Shown: positions 38,701 through 50,613 of the stretch, piece after piece
Layout: every line of letters begins with the position of its first letter
Position numbering within the stretch: position 1 is the first letter of the stretch
DNA from: Xestospongia bergquistia
Lineage: Eukaryota > Porifera > Demospongiae > Haplosclerida > Petrosiidae
Direction of reading: 5' to 3'
DNA length: 64,000 nucleotides
Assembly: GCA_963965975.1 (NCBI GenBank)
Contig: OZ014411.1
Location: forward strand, 24,845,249-24,909,248
Notes under the pieces: generated by a model
Database searches by the model: none
Seen by the model: the letters and a program-made list of their open reading frames with translations, nothing else
What the model was told of the DNA's origin: nothing
Made by a program: the position numbers and the translations under genes

Positions 38701-41700
38701 AGTGTTAAATTATGTAATTTTTGATATTATTGACCTATTTATTACTAATCTAATTTTCATAGTCTCAGAAAAGAGTATATAAGAACTTGTACACCTCTCT
38801 GGGAGGTGTATAAGTTATTTTTTGACAACAAATGGAGCAATCTGATTGGTCAATCAGGACATTGCATGGTACAAATGTACATTATACACTGTACATGTAC
38901 ATAGTATATGTACTACATTAGATATACCTTTAATACTGTCCATAATTCTTTGTTGCTCTCTTTCGTTCCATCTTTGTCGTTCTGCTTGTTCTTCATCTAG
39001 ACCTCCTCTCATCCTATCATATTATATAATACATATATACTTGTCTAGTATAGTTGGTAATATAATGTATATGTAAATATTAACTGACCATGCTTCAGCA
39101 CATGCTCTGTCTTTAGGAAAGACTGGTCTATCATCAAGATGATTAAGAGTGGCCTGTAAAATAATTAATGATTAGTATATTATAAAATCTAATATTGATA
39201 TTACATGTATAATGTATATATGTGACCGTAAATACGAAAATGGTACCTAACGCGCAAACAAATTTCGAGTGAACGCTTGCGTATAAATTGTTGCTATGCA
39301 TCCATCTTAAGCAGGAAGTCAATGTTATTTGGTATTCATGAAGGTCAATCATTGATCTCGATACATAATGAATTTTAATAGCTTCCTGTTTAAGATGGCT
39401 GCATAGCAACAATTTATACGCAAGCGTTCACTCGAAATTTGTTTGCGCGTTAGGTACCATTTTCGTATTTACGGTCACATATAAGATGATAACTAATCAC
39501 TTACAATGTTACAAATAAATCTTTTCCTGTAGTTAGGTAACTCTCGTATCACTGAGTTTCCCATTAAATTAAGAACACTCTACAATGTAAACACAATAAT
39601 TGTACATGTATATTAATGACTGAATATATGTATATTAATACTAACCAGTTCTTTCATATTAAAGAAAACTAATGTTATATCTTTATCATCTAGTCTGTTA
39701 TTTGACATATCAACACAACTATATATAATAAAATATAATTTATAAGACATACATAATTTGTCAATGTAGATTTGTGTTGTACTAAATCACAAAATATTAT
39801 TTATAAAATATTGGTATATAATGTTACATAATGTACACTTTATACAAGACCCAATATTAAGTTTATATCATATATTATTATAACTGTATTATATGTAAAT
39901 GTACATGTACTACTATTATATATAATGTTAATGTAGTTTGAGTTACTAACCTTAAACTAGGACAATGTACTAACTCTTCAATGTCCTCTGCAGTATGGAG
40001 ATTATTATGAGCTATTTGAAGGGACTTCAATACTGGTAAACATCCTATAGTACACACACACACATATATATATAGGACATGTGTTAACTACAATAACTAT
40101 TATAATAATGACTAATTAAAAGTGTACTATCTTTATTGAAAATAACTAGTACATTTACTACATATATATGTTCCAATTATTATAATAATATATAATGCAA
40201 TAGGTCTTGATTACATTGTATATATATGTAATACAATATTGTTGTAGTATAAAGTACATAATGTCTATTATCATAGTGTCTAACATTATACTTACTGAGG
40301 TTTTCTAGACGTGATATCATGTTGTTGCTTAAGTTTAGTGTGTCTAATAATTGAAGACTGTCCAAGTTCTCTATCTTTCTTATGAGGTTTTGATGTAAGA
40401 ACCTAGTACATGTACATGTAATAAAGACAATTAAATAGTTCCTATTATGGAATTACATATAATTACACAAACTACTTGTATTAAATACTCAATATATTAA
40501 TATTATCTATATCTTAGTAGTTATATGTACTTACAAACATCTTAGTTCTTTTAAATGATCCAAGTTCTCAATAGTTAAGATACCATTACATTCTAACCAC
40601 AGACAACGTAGACCTGTATACTCCTCTAAGTTCTCAATATGGGAAAAACCTAAACACAAATAAGACAATATATTATAAGTATCATTAATATATTATCTAT
40701 TCATATATTATAGTGTTATATAGTACCTTTAAAATGGAGATATAGAACATCATTAAGATATGGTGTGAGATAGAGTTTGTTCTGTTTACATAACTGTCTC
40801 AAATAGGTCTTTGTCATCCTATAATATAATATAATATAATATAACTATAATATAATATAATATATTAAAATATATTTAGTATTTACAATTGCTATACATT
40901 TTATTTGTACATGTATAAAATATACAACATATATTTTATGTATAATTTGGAGTACCAAATGTATTAATGTACACGTACATGTAAATATAATAGATCATCA
41001 TCTGTTACATTTTATTAAGAATGTATCAAATCAAAGGACAAGAAGTCATATAACACAAAACAATAGCAAAATAGCTATCAAGAACTTTAGTTTGAGCAAA
41101 TAATCTGAACAGTGTAGCAAAATTTCACCTTACTTTCTACATGTGTGTGTGTGTGTGTATGTGTGGTTCAATGACATTTAGGAATGTGATAAGTACTGAA
41201 CCAGTACCACCAGTATGTAAGAGCACATGTTTAGTTATTAATTTTATTATCAAAAAGACACCATTAACAATTACGTCAGAGTTAAAGCAGAAGTGAGACT
41301 TCATCTGTAGAGTAACAGTCAGTCAGGCAGTCACTATTATTGGAATTATGAATTCATATTCAAAATTACATACTTTGCTATCTATTACATTAATACATAA
41401 TTGATTTCATTAAGTTATAATAATATAACTATAAAAACTGACCTTGGACCACTATCCTGTTTTATGTTCCCTAAACTGGCACTTTTACAACATACATCAG
41501 TAGTATTACCTAATTGTATGATGTTAGTATAACAATGATATCAATAACTGCCAATAAAACTAAGTGATAATATTAAGACATACCTGACTCTTTTACTTGT
41601 TCTCCTCCTACTTGCTGGTCATCAATATGACTACTACTACTATTATCAGTAATACACTCTAGTTCTGTACTATGATCAACTGATGCATTATAGACAGTTA

Positions 41701-41827
41701 TAGAAGCATCATTATCATAAGGACGTGAGGAGGTGACAGGCTTATTCTCTTCTGGACATGATACCAGGACCCATTCAGACTCTAGTCCTTCTTTTTCCGT
41801 CAGTTCTTCCAGTAAAGGAGTATCCAT
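35765..41827 (-). CDS. DNAAF1: Dynein axonemal assembly factor 1 (LRRC50), complete
   Basis: Fourteen exons give 1851 nt, 616 aa: 41584-41827, 41443-41509, 40727-40818, 40535-40649, 40296-40402, 39951-40044, 39646-39718, 39505-39579, 39089-39153, 38928-39013, 37412-37879, 37041-37171, 36258-36353, 35765-35902. All have GT-AG ends and matching phases. Residues about 104-290 start with [11 protein letters not shown] and carry LRRs of the LWLECNGI / [17 protein letters not shown] / [20 protein letters not shown] type. The LRR cap [20 protein letters not shown] is the family hallmark. A charged coiled-coil/acidic region follows (about 310-420), and a conserved C-terminal segment ends ..[14 protein letters not shown]1 helps preassemble dynein arms in the cytoplasm for motile cilia, fitting choanocyte or larval cilia. 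The human protein is somewhat longer (about 725 aa). Confidence 0.95.
37963..38145. repeat. 61-bp minisatellite in a DNAAF1 intron, three copies
   Basis: TGCACATGTACATG occurs at 37963, 38024 and 38085, period 61 bp, in the 1048-bp intron between exons 10 and 11. Units are rich in the self-complementary ACATGT. Confidence 0.8.
39218..39482. mobile_element. MITE-like foldback element in a DNAAF1 intron
   Basis: About 100-bp, nearly perfect terminal inverted repeats begin TATGTGACCGTAAATACG and end with the reverse complement CGTATTTACGGTCACATA, separated by about 60 bp. The arms are strikingly richer in CG than the flanks. TA on each side fits a TA target-site duplication (Tc1/mariner-like), but no transposase is present. 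It lies in the intron between exons 8 and 9 and leaves splice sites intact. Confidence 0.9.
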
Positions 41828-42037
41828 AAAGTATTTCGCGCCCCAATTTGTTGGTGCGCTCTTAATAGAATGTCGTTGCCATTGGCAACATATAAAAGGC
41901 GTGGTTGATCATTTTGCGGTAGCGCACGCTCATGCGCTTTTACCTTCCGCATTGATTTGCATTTAGTAATCATTTCATCCTGCGAATATCAGGACACTCG
42001 CAAGTATTTTGTGCACATTGTGGATAAATTTACAAAG
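41828..42037. promoter_or_regulatory. Possible bidirectional promoter of DNAAF1
   Basis: This 210-bp stretch is more GC- and CpG-rich than its surroundings (CGCGCCCC, GCGGTAGCGCACGC) and separates the DNAAF1 ATG on the minus strand from a possible plus-strand start at 42038. There is no obvious TATA box. Confidence 0.4.
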
Positions 42038-42130
42038 ATGTCATCAAGGTGAGCGATATATATGACATCACACAAAATAATAAACAATTTATTTTATAAT
42101 TATAGATTCACAGAATTAATGCAAAACTAA
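42038..42130 (+). other. Possible two-exon microgene or truncated first exons
   Basis: ATG TCA TCA AG at 42038-42048 is followed by a GTGAGC donor, a 57-bp intron ending ATTATAG, and an exon at 42106-42130 that ends with TAA, giving an 11-residue peptide. It could be the 5' end of a divergent neighbour lost by deletion, an uORF, or a noncoding transcript. Confidence 0.25.
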
Positions 42131-44131
42131 TACTCTGTACAAGGCAACCTTGACAAAGGAGAGCAGTCTCAACCCAAGACCTGAAATGGTGACCCTAGCA
42201 CATAGCTACACTTGCTAATAAGCGAGCTTGTGGTTTTTCATAACAAGTTTTTTAAGAAAATACAGACTCTAAAGTTACTGGCCCTTTGGTTTCTATCCTT
42301 AACAACCTGTCATTGCAAGTCCCCCAACCCTTCAGATACAAAGAAAGGCCCAAAACAATCCACATACAGTGCTAGGCAATTTTCACTCTTGGCTTACAAT
42401 GAAGCGAACAATTTCTTTTTCATAAACTTATTGCTTGGGTTGTTTGGGGCTGCAAAGTTTTGAAGGAGCAAACAGTTTAATTCCTAACACTAACAAGTAC
42501 AGGGCCTTGTCTTTCATCCTCAATTTTATTGTTATGAATATGTAATTTCAACTCCTTAACATAAGCTGAAACTCTTGCATGTATCCAATAGTAATGTTGT
42601 TCACCATCCTCATTCTCAGTTGTTGAATTATTCTACTAAACTAATATGATTGACAGAAATAAAGAAAGATCACCATTACAATAACCAAAAATAACTGACA
42701 AAGTATCTGGGCAGTTCCAACCTCCTGTTCAATAAATGACAAAATGATAAATATCATAATTATATAATTACACTTGGCATTCCTGAATGAAGAGTGAAGC
42801 CTGGAGAAAGTTCTAACATATAAGACGTTGCTGTCACTGAAGTTAACACCATTAACTGTATTTGAAAACACCACAGAGTAAGTGACCACACCCACTTTCT
42901 GTATCAAGAGAGAGAGTGCACTTTAGCACTTTTCATTGACACTTTTGCGGTCTATTGTCGTGATTACACTTACATTTGCTTTATTCTTCTCATGAGAGTC
43001 AGTCGGCTAATTAAATTGACATTAATAGCATGTGCAATTGAAATACAATGGAACAATGTCAATAATTTGTGAAACGCTATATTTTAGGACTAATTTAATT
43101 CTTGAGAGTGTAGCTTTGCTGCAACACAACTTCATTTTAACATAAGAGCAGTGTATTCAAATTCCCAGCTATCAAAATTACAAATTGATACCAAAAATAT
43201 AAAGAATATTAAACGATAATTTTAAAAGTAGACCAAGTGCTTATGATAACTAAGCTATGAACGATTTGTAAATAACATTGCACACCGATTCCTGTAACTT
43301 AACCAAACAAATGTAGGAAGAATATTATTAGCATGAACATCAAATAATGAAAACAAAGTCTATACAATTACACAGATATATATATGATCGTGTAGTTTTG
43401 GCTAGTACTTCAGCTAACACTGTTTAGTCAATCAAATTCTTCTAAATTAATTTTGCCTATACTGTAATGCTCTCAAGACAAATATTTAATACAAGTAAAG
43501 TCGTCATGCAAAGAAGGACATTTGCATATGTAACTGTACCTATATATGAATGATACAATCCCACATTTCTTAACAATAATCAACTATGCAAAAAGTGGAC
43601 AAAACATAATATATGAAGTTGATATTATTGGCAAATTACATAAGTAATTAATAAAAGTTCATCACCCTCTAAAGCAGTTGGTTTAGTTAAGTACTAAATT
43701 ACACTAAATTTATTTTTTAAGGTGTGATTTTTGTAAATTATTTTTTTAACTGTATGATGATAATTTGTTGGATTTATCACCTCTGATTAATATTAAAAAG
43801 TATGTACAAGGCTAAAGTCAATAATAAATTATGTATACAAATGTTTACACAATTGACCTAAATAGTGAATGCTTTTTCAAAATAGTATTTTTAATACTGG
43901 AATTCTATTGTTTGTGACAGATGTTATTCCTGTATACAGAAATGACCAACACTGAAGATATTTCTAAACAAAATTTAATATTATATTACAACTACTAATA
44001 TAAGACAAAATCATTAATAAATGAACAAAATTCTAACAATATGTGTTATAAAACAAAAAACCTGACACAAATCACTAAAGTTTTAAACAAAAAAGGTTAG
44101 CTATTATGTGTCTTAAAGTGTGAATATTGTG
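42131..44131. other. Intergenic, no gene recognised
   Basis: Two kilobases without convincing coding signal on either strand. Short open frames (for example 42212-42463 and 42641-42907) lack recognisable features. Confidence 0.5.
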
Positions 44132-47100
44132 TCAATCAGAAGTACTCAATAAAGGCTCACGATAATCACTACACTGGTCAAATGAATCAATGGCATATAA
44201 GGATCGACCAGTACAACCTGATGAAGAGTGATTAGAAATGATTTCACAATTTCTTTTACGGATTTTCTGCACTACTTTCTTTAAAAGACGAATCTTACCT
44301 ATTACGTTAAGAGTATGGTAAGCTAAAATTATCATGAAAGTAACAAATACTAAAGAAACTGCTACAACAGTAATTATAGTCGCAATTTGCATTTTATTCT
44401 CTACTACAAAGAACCAATTAGTGGTCAAAACAAAGATCAAATTGTACATAAGCCAGCAGTCCATTATATGGATCAGTCTATTGGTAAAGGGTTTGTGGTA
44501 GACGTCTAGTATAAGAAAGATAACTAGTACTGGAGTAATTACAGCATACACTTTTACAAGTACTCGAGCTCTGTAGTATGCATACACAGCACTTAAAAAC
44601 ATTAACAAAAACAGTCGAGCTACAAACCAGTACTCCTTTCCTTCCTTATATGGAGCATGAATAGCCTCCAGTAGAGGTCGGACATATTTATTTATCCTTG
44701 TACGTCTTATAGGTTTAGCAAATAATAGAAGAAGGACATAGGGTAGTAAGAGAGGAATAACAACAAGTAATGTGATGATCATAAGAATGCAATGTGAACC
44801 AACACCATATTGCTGAGAACCATCAATGTACCATACTTGGAATGTTGCATTTAATGTATAAACTTGAGCTGGTGTGAAGACATCAATGATCATTAGTAGT
44901 AACTTTGTGAAAGAGAGATGTACAACAGTAACTAGTACTTGAACTGAAGAGTCAGCTATTTTGTTAGATAGTTTCATTGAACAACGACTGATAAAGATGA
45001 TGATGCATAGTATTGTCAGCAGATAAAGTGGAAAGACTAAACTGAGACCAGTTTTCCATAGCTCTGTCATTCCATTATAAAAACACAGAGGAAATCCAAG
45101 ATTAAGATTTAAAAGAGAGAGAAAAGTAACAGCAACACGTGAAAACCAAGCAATGATCTCATTATTCATATTGCAATTAGAAAGTAGAGCATACAGACTA
45201 CAGTTAGCAGCTTGAGCATAGAATATAATTCCATTGAGTGTACCAGTTGTTAGTGTAAGTCTGAAGACAAATAACAAGTAAATAAGGAGAGGACCAGCTA
45301 CTGCATAAAGGACTAGTGTCCATAACCACCAATTGCTACAATTCTTACATTCTGGAGAACCAAAGACTACACTCAATTCACCACAACTGCCACATAATGG
45401 ACCTACACGTTGATGTAAACATAGTGGAATGAAATCGTTACATGTTCCAGTTAAGGGAGACACTAGAGATATACCACTATCACTACTACAAAACGATAGT
45501 GATGGTACACAACTACAGTAATCTAGTGGACACATATGGGACACACCAAATGATTTACTACCAGCAAATGATGTAATACCAGCCCAGCTGTTGGCAATGT
45601 TAGGTCTTGTTATTGTCATATTATTGATGCTACAAGAAGCTTGATATTCAACGGATTCAGCATCAACTAAGTCTCTGCTATAAAGCACATGTGAGCATGT
45701 ACAAACCCCTTTATTTTTGTCCAGAATGAAACATATAGGGCATTGGTGTATAAAAAGTCGAGTATTATAAATTCCTGGAAATCTAGGCAGGGAAAACACC
45801 AGTTCACCAACTGCTTGAGTATGGTCACGGCTGTGTACAGCTACAGAGAATAAAGTGCAATTGGGACCTTCATATACAATTTGTTCTTTGTCTTCATGTG
45901 ACAGCCAGAGATTATTGTTATCATAATGATTAGGACGATGTATTAATATTTTTGAGGTTACATCTATCCTCACTGTAGAATAAACATTTCTGCCAAGAGC
46001 GTCAACAGCTGCCAAGTAGATTTGAATTGCCTGTCCTGGATAAGTATTGTATGGTACCACTGAACTTTTGTGATTGTTGTTAGAATCACACTGGACAAGT
46101 TTTGAAGATTGGGATGACAATGACAGTAAATGATTTGATGAACTAGAATTGAAATGAAAGTGGTGATCATAATACTCTAGTATTTCTTCTGTAGAACTAG
46201 CATGATCAGCAGAGGTGTTAAGATAGCAATTTGAGATAGACTCCATATATATTGAGTTACCAGCATTGATGGCAATATTTTCATAAAATGTAACCAAAGA
46301 GTTGGAGGGATTGAAGAATGTGAACATACAGTCTTTCTTTAATGTGAAACTAGTATCACTAGTTCCAATGTATATAGCTCCACCTTCTAGCTGCGCATGA
46401 TTAAACATGAAGTTGACTTTTACTCCATTTAAAAAGTATAGATAACTATTACCATGTAATTGAATAGCAGAACCTCTTAGTCCACTGTTATCATTAAATG
46501 ACAGGTTACCAGAGAGATAGATATTCGAATCTACAGCCTCAATGACAGATCCATAGTTTTGAAAAAAGGTTGAAGTACCAGTGATAAGTACAGTGTGTAT
46601 TCTGTAAAAAGAAAAAATTCCAGCAGCTGAAACTGGTAGAAATTGTAGGAGTTGAAATCCACCATTCCCATTTATATCTTGAAGAACAATAGAGACATTG
46701 CCAGAAGTAAAGGCATCTTTGTAAGCAATTGCGTACATGCTTGCTCCCTCTTGATATGCTGCGTTAGAATGAAATGTACAGTTCTCAAAAACAATTTTAA
46801 TGGTTGCTGGATTAACCACAGCAATAAAGACTGGTCCAGATCCAAAGATAGTGTAATGAATGCCTGAATTTTCAGAGAACCTTGTAGTTTGCACAAAAAG
46901 TTGTTGTGCTACAGTCAAATCAAACAGCACTGACTCCCCAAACCATAGGAAAACCAACGCTGTGCCTCGACAATACGATTTAGAGGAACCAATGTTAACA
47001 TTATGTAAGAAATGTGAATTTTTAACAATAGTAATTGTATCAATTGACGAGTAGTAATGTAGAACAAGTCTTTGTAAGCAATTGCGTACATGCTTGCTCC

Positions 47101-48067
47101 CTCTTGATATGCTGCGTTAGAATGAAATGTACAGTTCTCAAAAACCAGGGGAAGTAAAAGCTCCAACATTATAATTAAAGGTCGTATCATTTATGCTACA
47201 ATTTACTGAATAGTTCTTTTGTGTATAAAGAAGTGTTAGTCCAGCAGCAGTGATAATAGGATGTTTGGAACCACTTAAGGACAAGGGATTACGATGGTAA
47301 AAATCTACAATACATTGGTTACCAGATATCATATCAAAATTACGAGCAAAATAAACATGTTTAATGTCAATGTACACAAGTTTCTGGGAACAGTTGTTTG
47401 GTGTTGGGTCAATATAATGAATAACAGCTCCACTTCCAATAACTATACTTTTGTTGGAGAGCGAATATACTTTAGTGCTCAATTTTGATAAGGACATGTT
47501 AACATGGCTAATACTAGAGTTATATAGATTGATACCAATCATTGCGAATCCATATGAGTTGTAGATTTTAACCTGCATCATATTAACTTGACAATTAACA
47601 AAGACTAAGGCAGCAGCATGAGATGAAGTGTAATACAGAGATGAACTATTGAGGTAGTCAATAATTGAAGCATCTGGTATGGTTGTAAGATGTGTTCCAC
47701 AATTTTTGAAGACTAATCGCTCAAGGATCACATGAGAGTTGAAGAAAACTAGACCTCTTCTGGGCTGTGGAAGAATCCCTGGTTTATCATCATTAGAGCA
47801 GGTTATAATAGCGAACTCTGTGATAGAGTCACTGCATATTTTAACTTTACTAGTCTGTTGAGCCACTTGACAGAAGTTACCTGGTGAAATGTGAAAATCC
47901 ACAGAACTGTTTAATGACAATACATTACATTTGGAAGACCATGTATTGTTACACAGATACCTCTCAAAATCTAATGAAGAGCTAACATTACATATGTTAT
48001 TGCTGTGTCCATAACAATGATTACTAAAAAGTAGCAGAAAAGTGCCAGTCAATAACAATATTGCCAT
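44132..48067 (-). CDS. Secreted beta-helix / multi-pass membrane protein, interrupted
   Basis: The ATG at 48067 begins a signal peptide (MAILLLTGTFLLLFSNHCYG). Two open stretches in the same frame follow: 48067-47141 and about 47068-44132. They are separated by a 77-bp insert with TGA (47138-47140) and TAA (47117-47119). The ectodomain repeats short motifs such as FENCTFHSNAAYQEGASMY and LEGGAIYI, typical of right-handed parallel beta-helix/PMP-like repeats, with many N-glycosylation sequons. A Cys-rich linker (GPLCGSCGELSVVFGS-ECKNC) precedes eight to ten hydrophobic segments starting WWLWTLVLYAVAGPLLIYLL. The cytoplasmic end is short, KKVVQKIRKRNCEII.. The overall type occurs in early-branching animals as uncharacterised proteins. 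Probably an orphan surface receptor; whether it is functional depends on the insert. Confidence 0.75.
46716..46792. repeat. 77-bp direct repeat, source copy (coding)
   Basis: Identical over 77 bp to 47069-47145. Here it fits the reading frame of the beta-helix (FENCTFHSNAAYQEGASMYAIAYKD). Confidence 0.95.
47069..47145. repeat. 77-bp direct repeat, inserted copy (breaks the frame)
   Basis: Perfect copy of 46716-46792 placed 353 bp upstream in the same gene. In the host frame it contributes two stops. It begins with GT and nearly ends with AG on the coding strand, but removing it as a 76-nt intron does not restore the downstream frame. Confidence 0.92.
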
Positions 48068-49728
48068 CTTCAAGGAATATAATTATAACAGACCTCACAA
48101 AATATGCTGGCAGGTAGAGAATGTAAGAATGTTCTGATAATTGTGTCTTTATACACCCCTTTAGTTTCTTGTTATGATACACCAAGATAACAGTGAAAGT
48201 TTTGACATTACTGTTATTTATTATTCTTGTAAAACAAATACAGAAAGAGTGCCAGTTAAAACAATAAAGTTTATTGAACATAGTGCTTAAAAGGAAATGC
48301 AGTAATCATGATAGCAGTCACTTAGTATCTTGATTCATATTAAGTAACAAAAGAAAGTAGGAAACTGGAAATTATCGAAAATAGAATAAAAAGAAAACAA
48401 GCAAAGAAGAAGTAAACTTAAGTAGAATTCACAACACAACCCAAAGAATTCGCTGAGAGTATTGTATAGAATGTACCAGGAGCTTCCATAGATATGGGCT
48501 TCTGAGTGTATTGAATAATATACTACTATACTACTTCATAATCACTTTTGTCAAAATGTTAGTGTATGTTCTCAGGTCTTACAAAATGATATGTTATAGT
48601 TGCTTACTGCAAACTCATAAGTACAATTACTATACACATGGCTACATAAATAGAACAAAATTCTTAATTATGAAATAACATTACTCATCATACAACATAT
48701 ATTACCTTTGGTACTTTAACAGTACTTGCTCTCATTTGTTGTAATTTAAGGTTAAGAAATGGTTAAGTTCCATTAAATCTGTATAATGATTGTTAATGCA
48801 GGAGATTAATCATTCATTTCTCATTAGGGATAATTATATTACGCTAGAATAACTCATGATGTATATATGCTACAATAACAATTATGCCTGCATAATGATG
48901 AAATGTTTGGTTGATGAAGTGAAGTCACTCCCACAAATTGACAACATTGTTACCTAAAATGCCATCATGCAGAGCTTGAGTTGTACAAGTATTGCTACAA
49001 ACTCGTTTCATGATATTGATCTCTGCTTTTGTAATTTAAGAGTGTACGTACTAAGTGAATTATAGAATGCCCTTGGCATATAATTTTGTAGTCAATCTGT
49101 GAGAGGCATTTTGCAATTGGTGAAAATATCGTCTCTTGAAAATTCACCACTATTCATTGAAGTATAGTCATAAAATGGATCACACGTAACAATGAATGTA
49201 CAACTAATTTTTTAAAAATAACATTAATTTTTATAAAAATAAAATGGATGTGGTGCTGGCTAATATCAGCCAAATACAAAGGATCCAAACTAGATAGTAG
49301 AAATGGCAATTCCATTATCCCTACATAATACTACAGGCATAGAATTCAACATTATATCACTGATAGTACTTAATTGACTTAGACAGTTGGTATATACCTT
49401 AATTGTTTGCACCACCTCTATCTACAGACAATTGCATTGGAAACAATAATTCTTACCTTTAGTCTTATGTTGGCTGCAGTAATCATATGCAGTTAGTCCA
49501 CTCATAATAGTTGCATACAATGATCTAACTTTTCTGGGACTCTCCTCAAGTAATTACTTTAATTACTTCAGTTCTTTGGACATGGTAATGGGTGATTAGA
49601 GAACGTTCTAAGTAGTTGCAGTCTCGTGCCCAACTAAATGCCCACTAGCTTTAGTGTGAGAAAAGTCGTCTGTTGACCAATTCTTGGCATGGGACATCAG
49701 GGGAACTCACTCATGGGCATGAAAGTAG
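48068..49728. other. Intergenic, no gene recognised
   Basis: Upstream region of the beta-helix gene and 3' side of a PAQR fragment. AT-rich, with no clear coding signal. Confidence 0.5.
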
Positions 49729-49739
49729 TTACTGCCTCA

Positions 49740-50172
49740 CGCTGTGGTAGCTCCAAGGACTTCTCTTGATAAAACTGTATTTTCCCTTTTTGCAGCCATC
49801 TCCGAAAATTTGCTCATAGAAGTAGTACACTATGCTGCCACTTGTCATATTACTACTGATACCATGATAATCAATCATAAAGCATATATTGTTATACAAT
49901 TTAAAATTACATCTAAAGAAATGAGCCATGGATGAAGACAAAAACATAATAACCTGTCCCAACCACACAGTTAAGAGTGGACACCAGAATGGATCAGATA
50001 AAAGAACCAAATTATCCACAACAGAAATGAGTCCAAACATTCCCACAATCATTATGTATAACATAAACATACTCGATGCATTGCCAGACAGAGATCTTTG
50101 TTTGTCGATATCCATTAATGATATATGGCTTCCTGAAGACATTGGCAACTTTACCTCTGGTTACTAAATCCA
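49740..50172 (-). pseudogene. PAQR pseudogene 1 (N-terminal half)
   Basis: It starts INNMDLVTRGKVANVFRKPYIINGYRQT at 50172. It follows the intact paralogue to WTHF, then deletions of 8 and about 24 bp (near 50020) shift the frame. The remaining part (LSDPFWCPLLTVWLGQVIMFLSSSMAHFFRC.. DYHGIS) is in another frame, and homology ends at about 49745, before the second half of the protein. Confidence 0.85.
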
Positions 50173-50613
50173 TGTTGTTTATCATCTAATGACCCAACAC
50201 CTTATGTAACAAGAGGAAGATATATCATGTCAAATATATCAGTCAGTCACTTATTACTGTTATAAGGAAAGTAATATTAGCCTGTACAGGTGTCAAATCT
50301 GCTAAGAAGAACAAGACTCAGTTACTAGATAATGAATAAGTGTAAATATTAATATTATAATAGATTACAACTCTAAGTTTTGTCATGACCTTATATTATA
50401 GTGATTATATAATTATTTAAGTCCGTTCTTTCAATTAATTTTTTGCTATAGGTTATTTACAATTTACATGCAATTAACATTAATAAAAAGTGTAATCTCA
50501 GACTACATATTATCTTTTTCTATCCTAATAATATTATATATATTTGAGACAAATGAAAATGGAAATTAATTAATTTAAATATTTCATGAATAAAATTGAA
50601 TAATTAGAATGTG
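50173..50613. other. Intergenic within the PAQR cluster
   Basis: 50200-50300 (near ATATCAGTCAGTCACTTATTAC) recurs upstream of the PAQR copies at 51.6 and 63.7 kb and so is the shared 5' flank. There is no gene. Confidence 0.5.

Noticed and set aside
38240..38782. Two plus-strand open frames in a DNAAF1 intron
   Set aside because: No domain or splice context; they lie wholly within an intron whose flanking exons join correctly.
47070..47145. 76-nt intron (GT...AG) inside the beta-helix gene
   Set aside because: Removing it puts the downstream part in a frame that ends soon after. The sequence is a perfect copy of coding DNA 353 bp away, so duplication explains it better.
49744..50167. Plus-strand open frames opposite the PAQR pseudogene
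   Set aside because: They are antisense to sequence that clearly aligns with the intact PAQR gene on the minus strand.
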